DNA of 64,000 nt from Scleromatobacter sp038243995 (GCA_038243995.1 JBBRTV010000021.1:1-64000); one strand, 5' to 3'. Counted from the first letter of the stretch, positions 50,123 through 59,872 are shown. Program-made: numbers and translations. Notes: generated by a model from the sequence alone, not told the origin.

Positions 50123-51178
50123 ATGATCGATTCCATCAACCAATGGGGCTTCGGCCACCTGGGCGGCACCCTGTGGCCCGTGGTCTGGGCGCTGGTCCGC
50201 ATCGTCCTCGTGATCCTGCCCCTGCTGGGTCTCGTCGCCTACCTGACGCTGTGGGAACGCAAGGCCATCGGCTGGTCGCAGATCCGCCCGGGCCCGAACC
50301 GCGTCGGGCCGCTGGGCCTGCTGACGCCGATCGCCGATGCCGTCAAGCTGATCTTCAAGGAAATCATCCGTCCGTCGGCCGCCAACAAGCTGCTGTTCTT
50401 CGTCGCCCCGGTGATGACGATCATGCCGGCGCTGGCCGCCTGGGCCGTCGTGCCGTTCGACCCGGGTGTCGTGCTCGCCGACGTCAATGCGGGGCTGCTG
50501 TTCGTCATGGCGATCACCTCGCTCGAGGTCTACGGCGTCATCGTCGCGGGCTGGGCGTCGAACTCGAAGTATGCGTTCCTCGGCGCCCTGCGTGCTTCCG
50601 CGCAGATGGTCAGCTACGAGATCGCGATGGGCTTCTGCCTCGTCGTCGTGCTGATGGTGTCGGGCAGCATGAACATGGGCGAGATCGTCGCCCAGCAGGG
50701 CCGCGGCATGATGGTCTCCCACGGCCTGGGCGTCTTCTCGTGGAACTGGCTGCCCTTGCTGCCGATCTTCATCGTCTACTTCATCTCCGGGCTGGCCGAG
50801 ACCAACCGCCACCCGTTCGACGTCGTCGAAGGCGAATCCGAGATCGTCGCGGGTCACATGGTCGAGTACTCGGGCATGGCGTTCGCGATGTTCTTCCTGG
50901 CCGAGTACGCCAACATGATCCTGGTCTCGACGCTGTGCGTGATCATGTTCCTGGGCGGCTGGCTGAGTCCGGTCGGATTCATCCCGGACAGCTTCTGGTG
51001 GCTGTTCGTCAAGATGTTCTGCGTCGTTTCGATGTTCCTCTGGGTGCGCGCGACCTTCCCGCGCTACCGCTACGACCAGATCATGCGTCTGGGTTGGAAG
51101 ATCTTCATTCCCGTGACGCTCGTCTGGCTGGTCGTCATCGGCCTGTGGATGCAGTCTCCGCTGTCGATCTGGAAATAA
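50123..51178 (+). CDS. nuoH: NADH-quinone oxidoreductase subunit H
   Basis: ND1-like membrane subunit that completes the quinone site. 351 residues, eight helices. WERKAIGWSQIRPGPNRVGP and SGLAETNRHPFDVVEGESEI are its signatures, the latter holding the charged loop near the quinone channel. Followed after 15 bp by nuoI. Confidence 0.97.
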   Translation: MIDSINQWGFGHLGGTLWPVVWALVRIVLVILPLLGLVAYLTLWERKAIGWSQIRPGPNRVGPLGLLTPIADAVKLIFKEIIRPSAANKLLFFVAPVMTIMPALAAWAVVPFDPGVVLADVNAGLLFVMAITSLEVYGVIVAGWASNSKYAFLGALRASAQMVSYEIAMGFCLVVVLMVSGSMNMGEIVAQQGRGMMVSHGLGVFSWNWLPLLPIFIVYFISGLAETNRHPFDVVEGESEIVAGHMVEYSGMAFAMFFLAEYANMILVSTLCVIMFLGGWLSPVGFIPDSFWWLFVKMFCVVSMFLWVRATFPRYRYDQIMRLGWKIFIPVTLVWLVVIGLWMQSPLSIWK

Positions 51179-51193
51179 GGCGAGGCTGAAACC

Positions 51194-51700
51194 ATGTCTG
51201 CAATGACTCCTGCTTTTTCATTCAAGGATTTCTTTTCCAGCTTCCTGCTCACGGAACTCTGGAAGGGAATGATGCTGACCGGCAAGTACTTCTTCTCGCC
51301 GACGATCACCGTGCAGTTCCCGGAAGAGAAGACGCCGATGAGCCCGCGCTTCCGCGGCCTGCATGCGCTGCGTCGCTACGAGAACGGCGAAGAGCGCTGC
51401 ATCGCCTGCAAGCTGTGCGAGGCCGTCTGCCCGGCGATGGCGATCACCATCGAATCCGATGTCCGCTCCGACGGCAGCCGCCGCACGACGCGCTACGACA
51501 TCGACCTGACCAAGTGCATCTTCTGCGGCTTCTGCGAAGAGAGCTGCCCGGTCGACTCTATCGTCGAGACGCACATCTTCGAGTACCACGGTGAGAAGCG
51601 GGGCGACCTGTACTTCACCAAGGACATGCTGCTCGCCGTGGGCGACCGCTACGAACGCGAAATCGCCGCCGCCAAGGAGGCCGACGCCAAGTATCGCTGA
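51194..51700 (+). CDS. nuoI: NADH-quinone oxidoreductase subunit I
   Basis: TYKY subunit with clusters N6a and N6b. 168 residues; an ATG three codons later (51203) gives the more usual length. Two ferredoxin motifs: CIACKLCEAVCPAMAI and CIFCGFCEESCPVDSI. Membrane-associated amphipathic helices at the start (FFSSFLLTELWKGMMLTGK). Confidence 0.97.
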   Translation: MSAMTPAFSFKDFFSSFLLTELWKGMMLTGKYFFSPTITVQFPEEKTPMSPRFRGLHALRRYENGEERCIACKLCEAVCPAMAITIESDVRSDGSRRTTRYDIDLTKCIFCGFCEESCPVDSIVETHIFEYHGEKRGDLYFTKDMLLAVGDRYEREIAAAKEADAKYR

Positions 51701-51740
51701 GCGCCATCCAGCGCTCGGCATGCCTCGGTACCGCATAGCC

Positions 51741-52409
51741 ATGACAACAACCTCCGCCCTGTTCTACATTTTCTCCGCCGTGCTGCTGGCCGCGTCGTTC
51801 GGTGTCATCACCGCGCGCTCCACGGTGCACGCCGCGCTCTTCCTGGTGCTGGCATTCTTCAACGCCTCGTGCCTGTGGATGATGCTCAAGGCCGAGTTCC
51901 TCGCGATCGCGCTGGTGCTCGTCTACGTCGGCGCCGTGATGGTGCTGTTCCTGTTCGTCGTGATGATGCTCGACATCAACACCGAGGAACTGCGCCAGGG
52001 CTTCTGGACGCACTTTCCGCTCGCCGCGGTCGTCGGCGTGCTGATCGCCCTCGAGATGGCGCTGGTGCTGATGGGCGGCTTCCGCCGCACCGACGCGCCC
52101 GTGGTCGACGCCCTCGCCATGAAGATGGGCAACACCCGCCTGCTGGGGATCGAGGTCTACACGAACTACCTGTATCCGCTGCAGGTCGCCGCGGTGCTGC
52201 TGCTGGTCGCGATCATCGCGGCGATCGCACTGACGCTGCGCCAGCGCAAGGACAGCAAGGCGATCGATCCGTCGATCGCGTTGCGCGCCCGCAAGGCGGA
52301 TCGGCTGCGCATCGTGAAGATGCAACCCACGATGGAAGTGCCCTCGGCCCCCGTCGCGAGCGCTGGTGCCGGCACCCCGCAAGGCAAGCAAGACGGAGGC
52401 AAGGCATGA
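51741..52409 (+). CDS. nuoJ: NADH-quinone oxidoreductase subunit J
   Basis: ND6-like subunit at the junction between quinone site and proton channels. 222 residues, five helices, with the pi-bulge helix region VLVYVGAVMVLFLFVVMML. A hydrophilic C-terminal extension of about 45 residues (KADRLRIVKMQPTMEVPSAP) follows the last helix. The stop overlaps the nuoK start. Confidence 0.96.
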   Translation: MTTTSALFYIFSAVLLAASFGVITARSTVHAALFLVLAFFNASCLWMMLKAEFLAIALVLVYVGAVMVLFLFVVMMLDINTEELRQGFWTHFPLAAVVGVLIALEMALVLMGGFRRTDAPVVDALAMKMGNTRLLGIEVYTNYLYPLQVAAVLLLVAIIAAIALTLRQRKDSKAIDPSIALRARKADRLRIVKMQPTMEVPSAPVASAGAGTPQGKQDGGKA

Positions 52410-52723
52410 ATCTCGGTGACATCTCGCTCGCGCACTACCTGACGCTGGGCGGCATCCTGTTCGCCCTGTCGGTGGTCGGCATCTTCCTGAATCGCCGCAA
52501 CCTGATCGTCCTGCTGATGGCCATCGAGCTCATGCTCCTGGCCGTCAACCTGAACTTCGTCGCCTTCTCGCACTACCTGGGCGACATGGCCGGGCAGGTC
52601 TTCGTGTTCTTCATCCTGACGGTGGCGGCTGCCGAATCAGCCATCGGCCTGGCCATCCTGGTCGTGCTGTTCCGCAATCGCGCCACGATCTCCGTCGACG
52701 AACTCGACGAGCTCAAGGGCTGA
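52406..52723 (+). CDS. nuoK: NADH-quinone oxidoreductase subunit K
   Basis: ND4L-like proton-channel subunit. 105 residues, three helices. The conserved glutamates are in LLMAIELMLLAVNLNF and ILTVAAAESAIGLAI. Start overlaps nuoJ by ATGA. Confidence 0.97.
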   Translation: MNLGDISLAHYLTLGGILFALSVVGIFLNRRNLIVLLMAIELMLLAVNLNFVAFSHYLGDMAGQVFVFFILTVAAAESAIGLAILVVLFRNRATISVDELDELKG

Positions 52724-52754
52724 GCCGGTACCCCCAGGAAAGCATCGAAAAAAC

Positions 52755-54863
52755 ATGTCTGCGAACCTGTCCCTAGCCCAGTTGCTGGTCGTGCCCATGG
52801 CACCGCTCGTCGGCGCGATCGCCGCCGGCCTGTTCGGCCACGCCATCGGCCGTCGCGGTGCCCACACGATCACGATCCTCGGCGTCCTCGTCTCCTTCGT
52901 GATCTCGGCGATGACGCTGTATTCCGTCGTCCACGATGGCGCGCGCTTCTCCGGCACCGTCTACGAATGGATGACCGCGGGCGACCTGAAGATGGAAGTC
53001 GGCTTCCTCGTCGACGGCCTGACCGCGATGATGATGTGCGTCGTCACCTTCGTCTCGCTCATGGTGCACCTGTACACCGTCGGCTACATGGAAGAAGACC
53101 CCGGCTACCAGCGTTTCTTCTCGTACATCTCCCTGTTCACGTTCTCGATGCTGATGCTCGTGATGAGCAACAACTTCCTGCAGCTGTTCTTCGGCTGGGA
53201 GGCGGTGGGCCTGGTCTCCTACCTGCTGATCGGCTTCTGGTTCAAGAAGCCGACGGCCATCTTCGCGAACCTGAAGGCGTTCCTGGTCAACCGCGTCGGC
53301 GACTTCGGCTTCATCCTGGGCATCGGCCTCATCGCCAGCTACGCCCACACGCTGAACTACGCCGAAGCCTTCGACGCGTTCACCAAGTCGGCCGCGCTGC
53401 AGTCGATGGCGTTTCCCGGCACCGACTGGCTGCTGATCACCGTCACTTGCATCTGCCTGTTCATCGGCGCGATGGGCAAGAGCGCGCAGTTCCCGCTGCA
53501 CGTCTGGCTGCCCGATTCGATGGAAGGCCCGACCCCGATCTCCGCGCTGATCCACGCCGCGACCATGGTCACGGCCGGCATCTTCATGGTGACGCGCATG
53601 TCGCCCCTGTTCGAGCTGTCCGATACCGCGCTGAACTTCGTGCTGGTCATCGGCTCGATCACCGCGCTGTTCATGGGCTTCCTGGGCATGATCCAGAACG
53701 ACATCAAGCGCGTCGTGGCGTATTCGACGCTGTCGCAGCTCGGCTACATGACGGTCGCGCTCGGCCTGTCGGCCTACCCGGTCGCCGTGTTCCACCTGAT
53801 GACGCACGCTTTCTTCAAGGCCTTGCTGTTCCTCGGCGCCGGCTCCGTGATCATGGGCATGCACCACGACCAGGACATCCGCAACATGGGCGGCCTGCGC
53901 AAGTACATGCCCATCACCTGGATCACGTCGCTGATCGGCTCGCTCGCCTTGATCGGCACGCCGTTCTTCGCCGGGTTCTACTCGAAGGACAGCATCATCG
54001 AGGCGGCGCACGCCAGCCACCTGCCGGGCGCCGGCTTCGCGATCTTCGCGGTGACCGCCGGCGTGTTCGTCACGGCGTTCTACTCGTTCCGCATGTATTT
54101 CCTGGTGTTCCACGGCCCGGAGCGCTTCCGCGCCAAGCCGTTCCCGCCGGAAGACGAGGAAGCCCACGCGCCCGCGCACGCCGACCACGCCCATGGCGCC
54201 CACGACGCGCACGGCCATGCCGTCGCCGCGCAGGGTTCGCACGGCCACGACGACCATCACGCGCACGAGCCGCACGAGTCGCCCTGGGTCGTCACGGTGC
54301 CGCTGGTGGCGCTGGCGATCCCGTCGGCGATCATCGGCTTCATGACGATACAGCCGATGCTGTTCGGCGACTTCTTCAAGGACTCGATCGTCTTCGACAC
54401 CGAGAAGCACCCCGCGATGGAAGAACTCGCGAAGGACTTCCACGGCGCGGTCGAGATGGGCCTGCACGCATTCACGTCGCTGCCGTTCCTCCTCGCGCTG
54501 GCCGGCGTCGCGCTGGCCTACCTCATGTACATCGTCAAGCCTTCGCTGTCCGACACGGCGGCGAAGGTGTTCGCGCCGTTCATCAAGATCCTCGAGAACA
54601 AGTATTACTTCGACTGGTTCAACGAGAACGTCCTCGCCGCCGGGGCACGCCTGCTGGGGCGCGGCTTGTGGAAGGGCGGCGACCAGGGCCTGATCGACGG
54701 CCTGTTCGTCAATGGTTCGGCGCGTGCCGTCGGCGCTTTCGCCGGCGTCGTGCGCCTCGTGCAGACCGGCCACCTCTACTGGTACGCGCTGGTGATGATC
54801 CTGGGTGTGTTCGGTCTCCTGACCTGGCAGCTCTGGCCCTATCTCCTGAGCGTCGCTCACTGA
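52755..54863 (+). CDS. nuoL: NADH-quinone oxidoreductase subunit L
   Basis: Distal antiporter-like proton pump of complex I with the long lateral helix. 702 residues. FFGWEAVGLVSYLLIGFW and MGKSAQFPLHVWLPDSMEGP (proton-path Lys and Glu) are typical. A hydrophilic His-rich stretch at about residues 466-512 contains around fifteen His (HAHGAHDAHGHA, GHDDHHAHEPHE), lying in the loop before the last helices. Confidence 0.96.
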   Translation: MSANLSLAQLLVVPMAPLVGAIAAGLFGHAIGRRGAHTITILGVLVSFVISAMTLYSVVHDGARFSGTVYEWMTAGDLKMEVGFLVDGLTAMMMCVVTFVSLMVHLYTVGYMEEDPGYQRFFSYISLFTFSMLMLVMSNNFLQLFFGWEAVGLVSYLLIGFWFKKPTAIFANLKAFLVNRVGDFGFILGIGLIASYAHTLNYAEAFDAFTKSAALQSMAFPGTDWLLITVTCICLFIGAMGKSAQFPLHVWLPDSMEGPTPISALIHAATMVTAGIFMVTRMSPLFELSDTALNFVLVIGSITALFMGFLGMIQNDIKRVVAYSTLSQLGYMTVALGLSAYPVAVFHLMTHAFFKALLFLGAGSVIMGMHHDQDIRNMGGLRKYMPITWITSLIGSLALIGTPFFAGFYSKDSIIEAAHASHLPGAGFAIFAVTAGVFVTAFYSFRMYFLVFHGPERFRAKPFPPEDEEAHAPAHADHAHGAHDAHGHAVAAQGSHGHDDHHAHEPHESPWVVTVPLVALAIPSAIIGFMTIQPMLFGDFFKDSIVFDTEKHPAMEELAKDFHGAVEMGLHAFTSLPFLLALAGVALAYLMYIVKPSLSDTAAKVFAPFIKILENKYYFDWFNENVLAAGARLLGRGLWKGGDQGLIDGLFVNGSARAVGAFAGVVRLVQTGHLYWYALVMILGVFGLLTWQLWPYLLSVAH

Positions 54864-54885
54864 TCAAAGCCGGCGGAGAACAACA

Positions 54886-56361
54886 ATGAGTTTCCTGAGT
54901 CTGGCCATCTGGCTGCCTATCCTGGCGGGGGTGGCGTTGCTGGCGATCGGGCGCGACGACAACGCGCGTTTCGTTCGCTGGTTCTCTCTCGTCGCGGCCA
55001 TCGCCGCATTCCTGGTCACGATCCCGCTGATCACCGGCTTCGACACGACGACCGCGGCGCTGCAGTTCCAGGAGAACTGGGTCTGGATCGACCGCTTCCG
55101 CGCCAACTACCACCTCGGCGTCGACGGCATTTCCGTCTGGTTCGTGCTGCTGACCGCTTTCATCACCGTCATCGTCGTGATCGCGGGCTGGCAGGTCATC
55201 ACCGACCGCGTGCACCAGTACATGGGCGCGTTCCTGATCCTGTCCGGCCTGATGGTGGGCGTGTTCGCGGCCATGGACGGGCTGCTGTTCTACACGTTCT
55301 TCGAAGCGACCCTGATCCCGATGTACATCATCATCGGCGTCTGGGGCGGCCCGCGCCGGATCTACGCATCGTTCAAGTTCTTCCTGTACACGTTGCTCGG
55401 CTCGCTGCTGATGCTCGTCGCGATCGTCTACCTGTACTACAAGTCGGGCGGCAGTTTCGACATCCTCTCGTGGCACGCGCTGAAGCTGTCGATGCATGCG
55501 CAGACGCTGCTGTTCTTCGCGTTCCTCGCGGCGTTCTCGGTCAAGGTGCCGATGTGGCCGGTGCATACGTGGTTGCCCGACGCGCACGTGGAGGCGCCGA
55601 CCGGCGGCTCCGTCGTCCTGGCCGCGATCATGCTGAAGCTCGGCGCCTACGGTTTCGTGCGCTTCTCGCTGCCGATCGCGCCCGACGCCAGCCACCACTG
55701 GGCGTGGTTGATCGTCACGCTGTCGCTGATCGCCGTGGTCTACATCGGCCTCGTCGCGATGGTGCAGCAAGACATGAAGAAGCTCGTCGCGTATTCGTCG
55801 ATCGCGCACATGGGCTTCTGCACGCTCGGCTTCTTCATCTTCAGCACCCTCGGCATGGAAGGCGCGCTCGTGCAGATGATCGCGCACGGCTTCGTGTCCG
55901 GCGCCATGTTCCTGTGCATCGGCGTGCTGTACGACCGCGTCCACTCGCGCGACATCTCGGCCTACGGCGGCGTCGCCAACACGATGCCCAAGTTCGCCGC
56001 GTTCGCCGTGCTGTTCGCCATGGCGAACTGCGGCCTGCCGGGCACGGCGGGCTTCGTCGGCGAATGGATGGTCATCCTCGCGGCGGTCGGCTTCAATTTC
56101 TGGGTCGCGCTGCTGGCCGCCACCGCGCTGATCTTCGGCGCCGCCTACACCTTGTGGATGGTCAAGCGCGTGTACTTCGGCGAGATCGCCAACCACCACG
56201 TGGCCGAACTGAAAGACATCGATGCCCGCGAGTTCTTCATGCTGGCCTTGCTGGCTGCCGCGGTGCTCGCGATGGGCCTGTACCCGAAACCCTTCACCGA
56301 TGTGATGCAGGTGTCGGTGGGTGAATTGCTGAAGCACGTCGCTCAGTCGAAGCTGATCTGA
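54886..56361 (+). CDS. nuoM: NADH-quinone oxidoreductase subunit M
   Basis: Antiporter-like proton pump. 491 residues, about fourteen helices. FYTFFEATLIPMYIIIGVWG has the key Glu; KVPMWPVHTWLPDAHVEAP the Lys and proton path; KLVAYSSIAHMGF the second Lys region. Between nuoL and nuoN. Confidence 0.97.
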   Translation: MSFLSLAIWLPILAGVALLAIGRDDNARFVRWFSLVAAIAAFLVTIPLITGFDTTTAALQFQENWVWIDRFRANYHLGVDGISVWFVLLTAFITVIVVIAGWQVITDRVHQYMGAFLILSGLMVGVFAAMDGLLFYTFFEATLIPMYIIIGVWGGPRRIYASFKFFLYTLLGSLLMLVAIVYLYYKSGGSFDILSWHALKLSMHAQTLLFFAFLAAFSVKVPMWPVHTWLPDAHVEAPTGGSVVLAAIMLKLGAYGFVRFSLPIAPDASHHWAWLIVTLSLIAVVYIGLVAMVQQDMKKLVAYSSIAHMGFCTLGFFIFSTLGMEGALVQMIAHGFVSGAMFLCIGVLYDRVHSRDISAYGGVANTMPKFAAFAVLFAMANCGLPGTAGFVGEWMVILAAVGFNFWVALLAATALIFGAAYTLWMVKRVYFGEIANHHVAELKDIDAREFFMLALLAAAVLAMGLYPKPFTDVMQVSVGELLKHVAQSKLI

Positions 56362-56378
56362 GCCACGGAAAGATCCTC

Positions 56379-57857
56379 ATGAATCAATTGAACTGGCTGA
56401 TCGTCTACCCCGAGATCTTTCTGCTGCTGATGACCTCGGTGGTGGCGCTGGTCGGCGTCAACGCCACGTCGGCGCGCCTGAACCTGACGTTCTGGATCGC
56501 CGAGGCGTCGCTGCTGGTCTTCGCAGGCATGCATTTCCACGAGCTGCACAGCGAGACGGTCTACGGCATGCAGCGCATGGTCGTGTCCGACCCGCTCGGG
56601 CACCTGCTCGGCCTGGCGTCCGCCCTGGCGACGATGATCACGCTCGGCTATGCCCGGCCGTACCTGGCCTCGCGCGACCTGCTCAAGGGCGAGTTCCTGT
56701 CGCTCGCGATGTTCTCGCTCCTGGGCATTTCGGTGATGGTCTCGGCGAACAACTTCCTCGTCGTCTACGTCGGCCTCGAGCTGATGACGCTGTCGCTCTA
56801 CGCCCTGGCCGCGCTGCGCCGCGACCACGCCATCGCGACCGAAGCCGCGATGAAGTACTTCGTCCTCGGCGCGCTGGCGAGCGGCTTCCTGCTCTACGGC
56901 CTGTCGATGATGTACGGCGCCACCGGCACGCTCGACCTGCCCTACGTGTTCGACGCCATCCACAAGGGCACGGCGGCGCCGCAGGTGCTCACCTTCGGCC
57001 TGGTGTTCATCGTCGCCGGCCTCGCCTTCAAGCTCGGCCTCGCGCCGTTCCACATGTGGGTGCCCGACGTCTACCAGGGTGCGCCGACCGCCGTCACGCT
57101 GCTGATCTCCGGCGCGCCGAAACTGGCGGCGTTCGCGATCACCTTCCGCATCCTCGTGGAGGGCCTCTCCGGCCTCGCGGGCGACTGGCAGGAAATGCTG
57201 ATCGTGCTGTCCGTCGCCTCGATGTCGCTGGGTAATCTCGCCGCCATCGCACAGACCAACCTGAAGCGCCTGCTGGCGTATTCGGCGATCGCGCAACTCG
57301 GTTTCATGCTGCTCGGCGTGACCCCGACGGTGATCGAGATGAATACCTATTCGGCCAGCAACGGCTACAGCTCGGCGATGTTCTACGTGATCACCTACGT
57401 GCTCACGACGCTCGGCACCTTCGGGCTCATCATGTACCTGTCGCGCCATGGCTTCGAGAGCGAAGAGATCTCCGACCTGGCGGGCCTGGCGAAGCGCTCG
57501 CCCTGGGTCGCCGGCGTCATGTCCATCTTCATGTTCTCGCTCGCCGGCATCCCGCCGCTGGTCGGTTTCTACGCCAAGTTCGCCGTGCTTCAGGCGCTGG
57601 TCAGCACCAACCAGACCGGCTACATCGTGCTCGCGGTCATCGCGGTGCTGCTGTCGCTGATCGGCGCGTACTACTACCTGCGCATCGTCAAGACGATGTA
57701 CTTCGACGAGCCCGTCGATCCGACGCCCATCAGGGGCGACACGGGGACCGCCGTGCTCCTGGCCCTGAACGGACTGGCCGCGCTCGGCTTCGGACTGCTG
57801 CCGGACGGCCTGATGTCGCTGTGCCGCGATGCGGTGCAGAAGGCATTGAACAGCTGA
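56379..57857 (+). CDS. nuoN: NADH-quinone oxidoreductase subunit N
   Basis: Antiporter-like proton pump, last nuo gene. 492 residues. VGLELMTLSLYALAALRRD and KLGLAPFHMWVPDVYQGAP are the Glu- and Lys-containing motifs; LKRLLAYSAIAQLGFMLLG the third. Only 39 bp separate it from the NUDIX gene; the small DUF2818 gene that often follows nuoN in Burkholderiales is absent. Confidence 0.97.
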   Translation: MNQLNWLIVYPEIFLLLMTSVVALVGVNATSARLNLTFWIAEASLLVFAGMHFHELHSETVYGMQRMVVSDPLGHLLGLASALATMITLGYARPYLASRDLLKGEFLSLAMFSLLGISVMVSANNFLVVYVGLELMTLSLYALAALRRDHAIATEAAMKYFVLGALASGFLLYGLSMMYGATGTLDLPYVFDAIHKGTAAPQVLTFGLVFIVAGLAFKLGLAPFHMWVPDVYQGAPTAVTLLISGAPKLAAFAITFRILVEGLSGLAGDWQEMLIVLSVASMSLGNLAAIAQTNLKRLLAYSAIAQLGFMLLGVTPTVIEMNTYSASNGYSSAMFYVITYVLTTLGTFGLIMYLSRHGFESEEISDLAGLAKRSPWVAGVMSIFMFSLAGIPPLVGFYAKFAVLQALVSTNQTGYIVLAVIAVLLSLIGAYYYLRIVKTMYFDEPVDPTPIRGDTGTAVLLALNGLAALGFGLLPDGLMSLCRDAVQKALNS

Positions 57858-57896
57858 TGACCCGGATGGCGCCAGTCTCCTCCGGGCGGAGTGCGC

Positions 57897-58532
57897 ATGT
57901 CTGAAAAGAACATCGAGGCGATCGTCGCCGGGGGCTCGCCGCAGCGCGAGATCGCCGGGGTAGACGCCCATCTCGTCGAACGCCGCGTGCATTCCGAGAG
58001 CGTCTACGAAGGTCACTTCCTGAAGGTGCGCCGCGATAGCGTCCTGCTGCCCGGTGGGCAGTCCGCCACGCGCGAGTACGTGACGCATCCCGGCGCAGTG
58101 ATGATCGTGCCGATCGCCGACGACGGCACGCTGGTCGTCGAGCGCCAGCATCGCTATCCGCTGGACATGGTGCTGCTGGAATTCCCGGCCGGCAAGCTCG
58201 ACCCGGACGAGACCACCCTGCAATGCGCGCAGCGCGAACTCGCCGAGGAAACCGGTTTCCGCGCCCGCGAATGGGCCTACGCGGGACGCATGCACAACGC
58301 GCCCGCGTACTCCACCGAATTCATCGAGATCTGGTTCGCGCGCGGCCTGGTCCCGGGCGAGCAATCGCTGGACGACGGCGAGTTCGTCGAAGTGCACCGG
58401 ATCGGGGAGGCCGCGCTGCTCGAACTGGCCGCGCGCGGCCAGCTGACCGATGCCAAGACCATGGTCGGCCTCCTGCGACTGCAGCAATGGCGGGCCGGCG
58501 CCTGGAATCCGACCTGGCAGGGGGTGCCGTGA
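57897..58532 (+). CDS. NUDIX hydrolase, ADP-ribose pyrophosphatase type
   Basis: 211 residues. The Nudix box begins at GKLDPDETTLQCAQ and ends RELAEETGF, with the R-E-x-x-E-E-x-G metal site. Upstream VLLEFPAGKLD is typical of ADP-ribose pyrophosphatases (NudF-like), which recycle ADP-ribose to AMP and ribose 5-phosphate. ATG 57897 is preferred over GTG 57891. Follows nuoN closely and is probably cotranscribed with it. Exact substrate not proven. Confidence 0.88.
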   Translation: MSEKNIEAIVAGGSPQREIAGVDAHLVERRVHSESVYEGHFLKVRRDSVLLPGGQSATREYVTHPGAVMIVPIADDGTLVVERQHRYPLDMVLLEFPAGKLDPDETTLQCAQRELAEETGFRAREWAYAGRMHNAPAYSTEFIEIWFARGLVPGEQSLDDGEFVEVHRIGEAALLELAARGQLTDAKTMVGLLRLQQWRAGAWNPTWQGVP

Positions 58533-58596
58533 GATCCGGACGACGACGACGCAGCGGCGGGCCCGGCCTGCGCACGGCCCCTCCCGGGGTGGCGTC

Positions 58597-59082
58597 GTGA
58601 AGGTTCTCGACCTGCGTTGTGCCGCGGGCCATGCCTTCGAGGGCTGGTTCGCGTCGGAAGACGACTACCTCGCGCAGCGCGAGCGGGGCCAGCTCGATTG
58701 CCCGGTATGCGGCAACGTCGACGTCGCGCGCCTGCCCAGCGCACCGCGGCTGAACCTGTCGGGCGCGCGTGCTCCGGATCCGGGATCGGGGTCCTCGCCC
58801 GATCACGCGCGCGTCGGCAGCGGGCCGTCGACGGTGCCCCAGCTCGCCGTTCACGGCAATGCCGCCGCGCGGTTCGTCGACGCGGTCGCCGAACTGTTGA
58901 AGAACACCGTGGATGTCGGAAACCGCTTCGCCGAGGAAGCGCGCCGCATTCATTACGGCGAGAGCAACGCGCAGGCGATTCGCGGCCAGACCACGCCGGA
59001 AGAGCGCGAGGCGCTCGCCGACGAAGGCATCGAGGTGTTCACGCTACCGCTGGCCGTGCCGCCGAAGACGCCTCTCCAATAG
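58597..59082 (+). CDS. DUF1178 family protein
   Basis: 161 residues. Begins VKVLDLRCAAGHAFEGWFAS and has a zinc-ribbon-like pair of Cys sites: the Cys/His at the start and LDCPVCGNVDVARLPSAP. The second half, NRFAEEARRIHYGESNAQAI then GQTTPEEREALADEGIEV, is the conserved DUF1178 region. Function unknown. GTG start at 58597. Commonly next to the NUDIX gene after nuo. Its last 44 bp overlap the convergent gene at 59039. Confidence 0.88.
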   Translation: MKVLDLRCAAGHAFEGWFASEDDYLAQRERGQLDCPVCGNVDVARLPSAPRLNLSGARAPDPGSGSSPDHARVGSGPSTVPQLAVHGNAAARFVDAVAELLKNTVDVGNRFAEEARRIHYGESNAQAIRGQTTPEEREALADEGIEVFTLPLAVPPKTPLQ

Positions 59083-59743
59083 GCGCAGCAGCGCCGGCGG
59101 TGCAGGGGTCTGCCACCCGCGATGCGGCTGCGCTCCCCGGTTCGAAGGGCTGCAGGTTCACGTGCGACACCCGCGTCGCGCCGAGATGCGAGCGCGCCTC
59201 GTGCCCCTGGTCGCCGACGCGCACGACCACCCAGTCGATCTGCGAGACATCCTTGCCGGCGCCCAGCTCGCCCAGCCGTTGCATGAATTCGGCGCAGAGC
59301 TGGGCGGACGATTCTGCGCGCAGCGCGGTGCTCGGGATGCCGGCGGCTTCCGCGAACGAACCGGGTGGCAGCGGCTGCGCGCGGTGCAGGGTCGCGATGC
59401 CGAGGATGCGGACATCCTTGCGCGCATTGTCGATGTCGCGGCGGTGCACAGGCCCGCCCCGCGCGCCGGCGGGCCCGCTTCCGGACTGCAGGAACTCCTT
59501 CAGGTGGGCCGCCGACTGGCGCAACGATTCCTCGCGACCGTCGAAGCCGTTGATGCGTCGCATCAGTGCGACCAGTTCGGCGTGCCGCGGGGCATGACCC
59601 TGGGCGTCGATGTCCAGGATATAGACCTCGGGCAGGGCGCAGACACGCTCGGCGCGGCGCAGGCGCCCGCCTGTCACGAGCGAGCCGTACGCGATGTCCT
59701 GGCCCCAGTATTCACGGCAGGGATGCATGGATTGTCTCTTCAT
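59039..59743 (-). CDS. Uncharacterised 234-residue protein
   Basis: I do not recognise a family. It begins MKRQSMHPCREYWGQDIAYG, soluble and without signal peptide, with ALPEVYILDIDAQGHAPRHA, LVALMRRINGFDGREESLRQ and QIDWVVVRVGDQGHEARSHL. The last reads like a beta strand and turn of a compact domain. The final 15-20 residues are Ala-rich and overlap the end of DUF1178. Start ATG 59743; a longer frame upstream is unconvincing. An imperfect inverted repeat lies about 100 bp upstream. Confidence 0.65.
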   Translation of the reverse strand: MKRQSMHPCREYWGQDIAYGSLVTGGRLRRAERVCALPEVYILDIDAQGHAPRHAELVALMRRINGFDGREESLRQSAAHLKEFLQSGSGPAGARGGPVHRRDIDNARKDVRILGIATLHRAQPLPPGSFAEAAGIPSTALRAESSAQLCAEFMQRLGELGAGKDVSQIDWVVVRVGDQGHEARSHLGATRVSHVNLQPFEPGSAAASRVADPCTAGAAAPIGEASSAARPAVA

Positions 59744-59836
59744 GGCATCGCCTTTGCCCGGCGCGTCCGGGGCGGACGGCGGCAGGCGAGCCCGATATCG
59801 TGGGCGCACTGTAGGGGCGCTGCCGGGCCGGATCCA

Positions 59837-59872
59837 ATGCCGAGTGCACCGTCGCGCATGCACGATCGGCAT
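59837..59872. promoter_or_regulatory. Inverted repeat upstream of the 59743 gene
   Basis: ATGCCGA-GTGCA, 10-nt spacer, TGCAC-GA-TCGGCAT: 12 pairs interrupted by a 2-nt bulge. It lies 94 bp upstream of the uncharacterised gene's start. Operator or hairpin; no T-tract. Confidence 0.35.
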
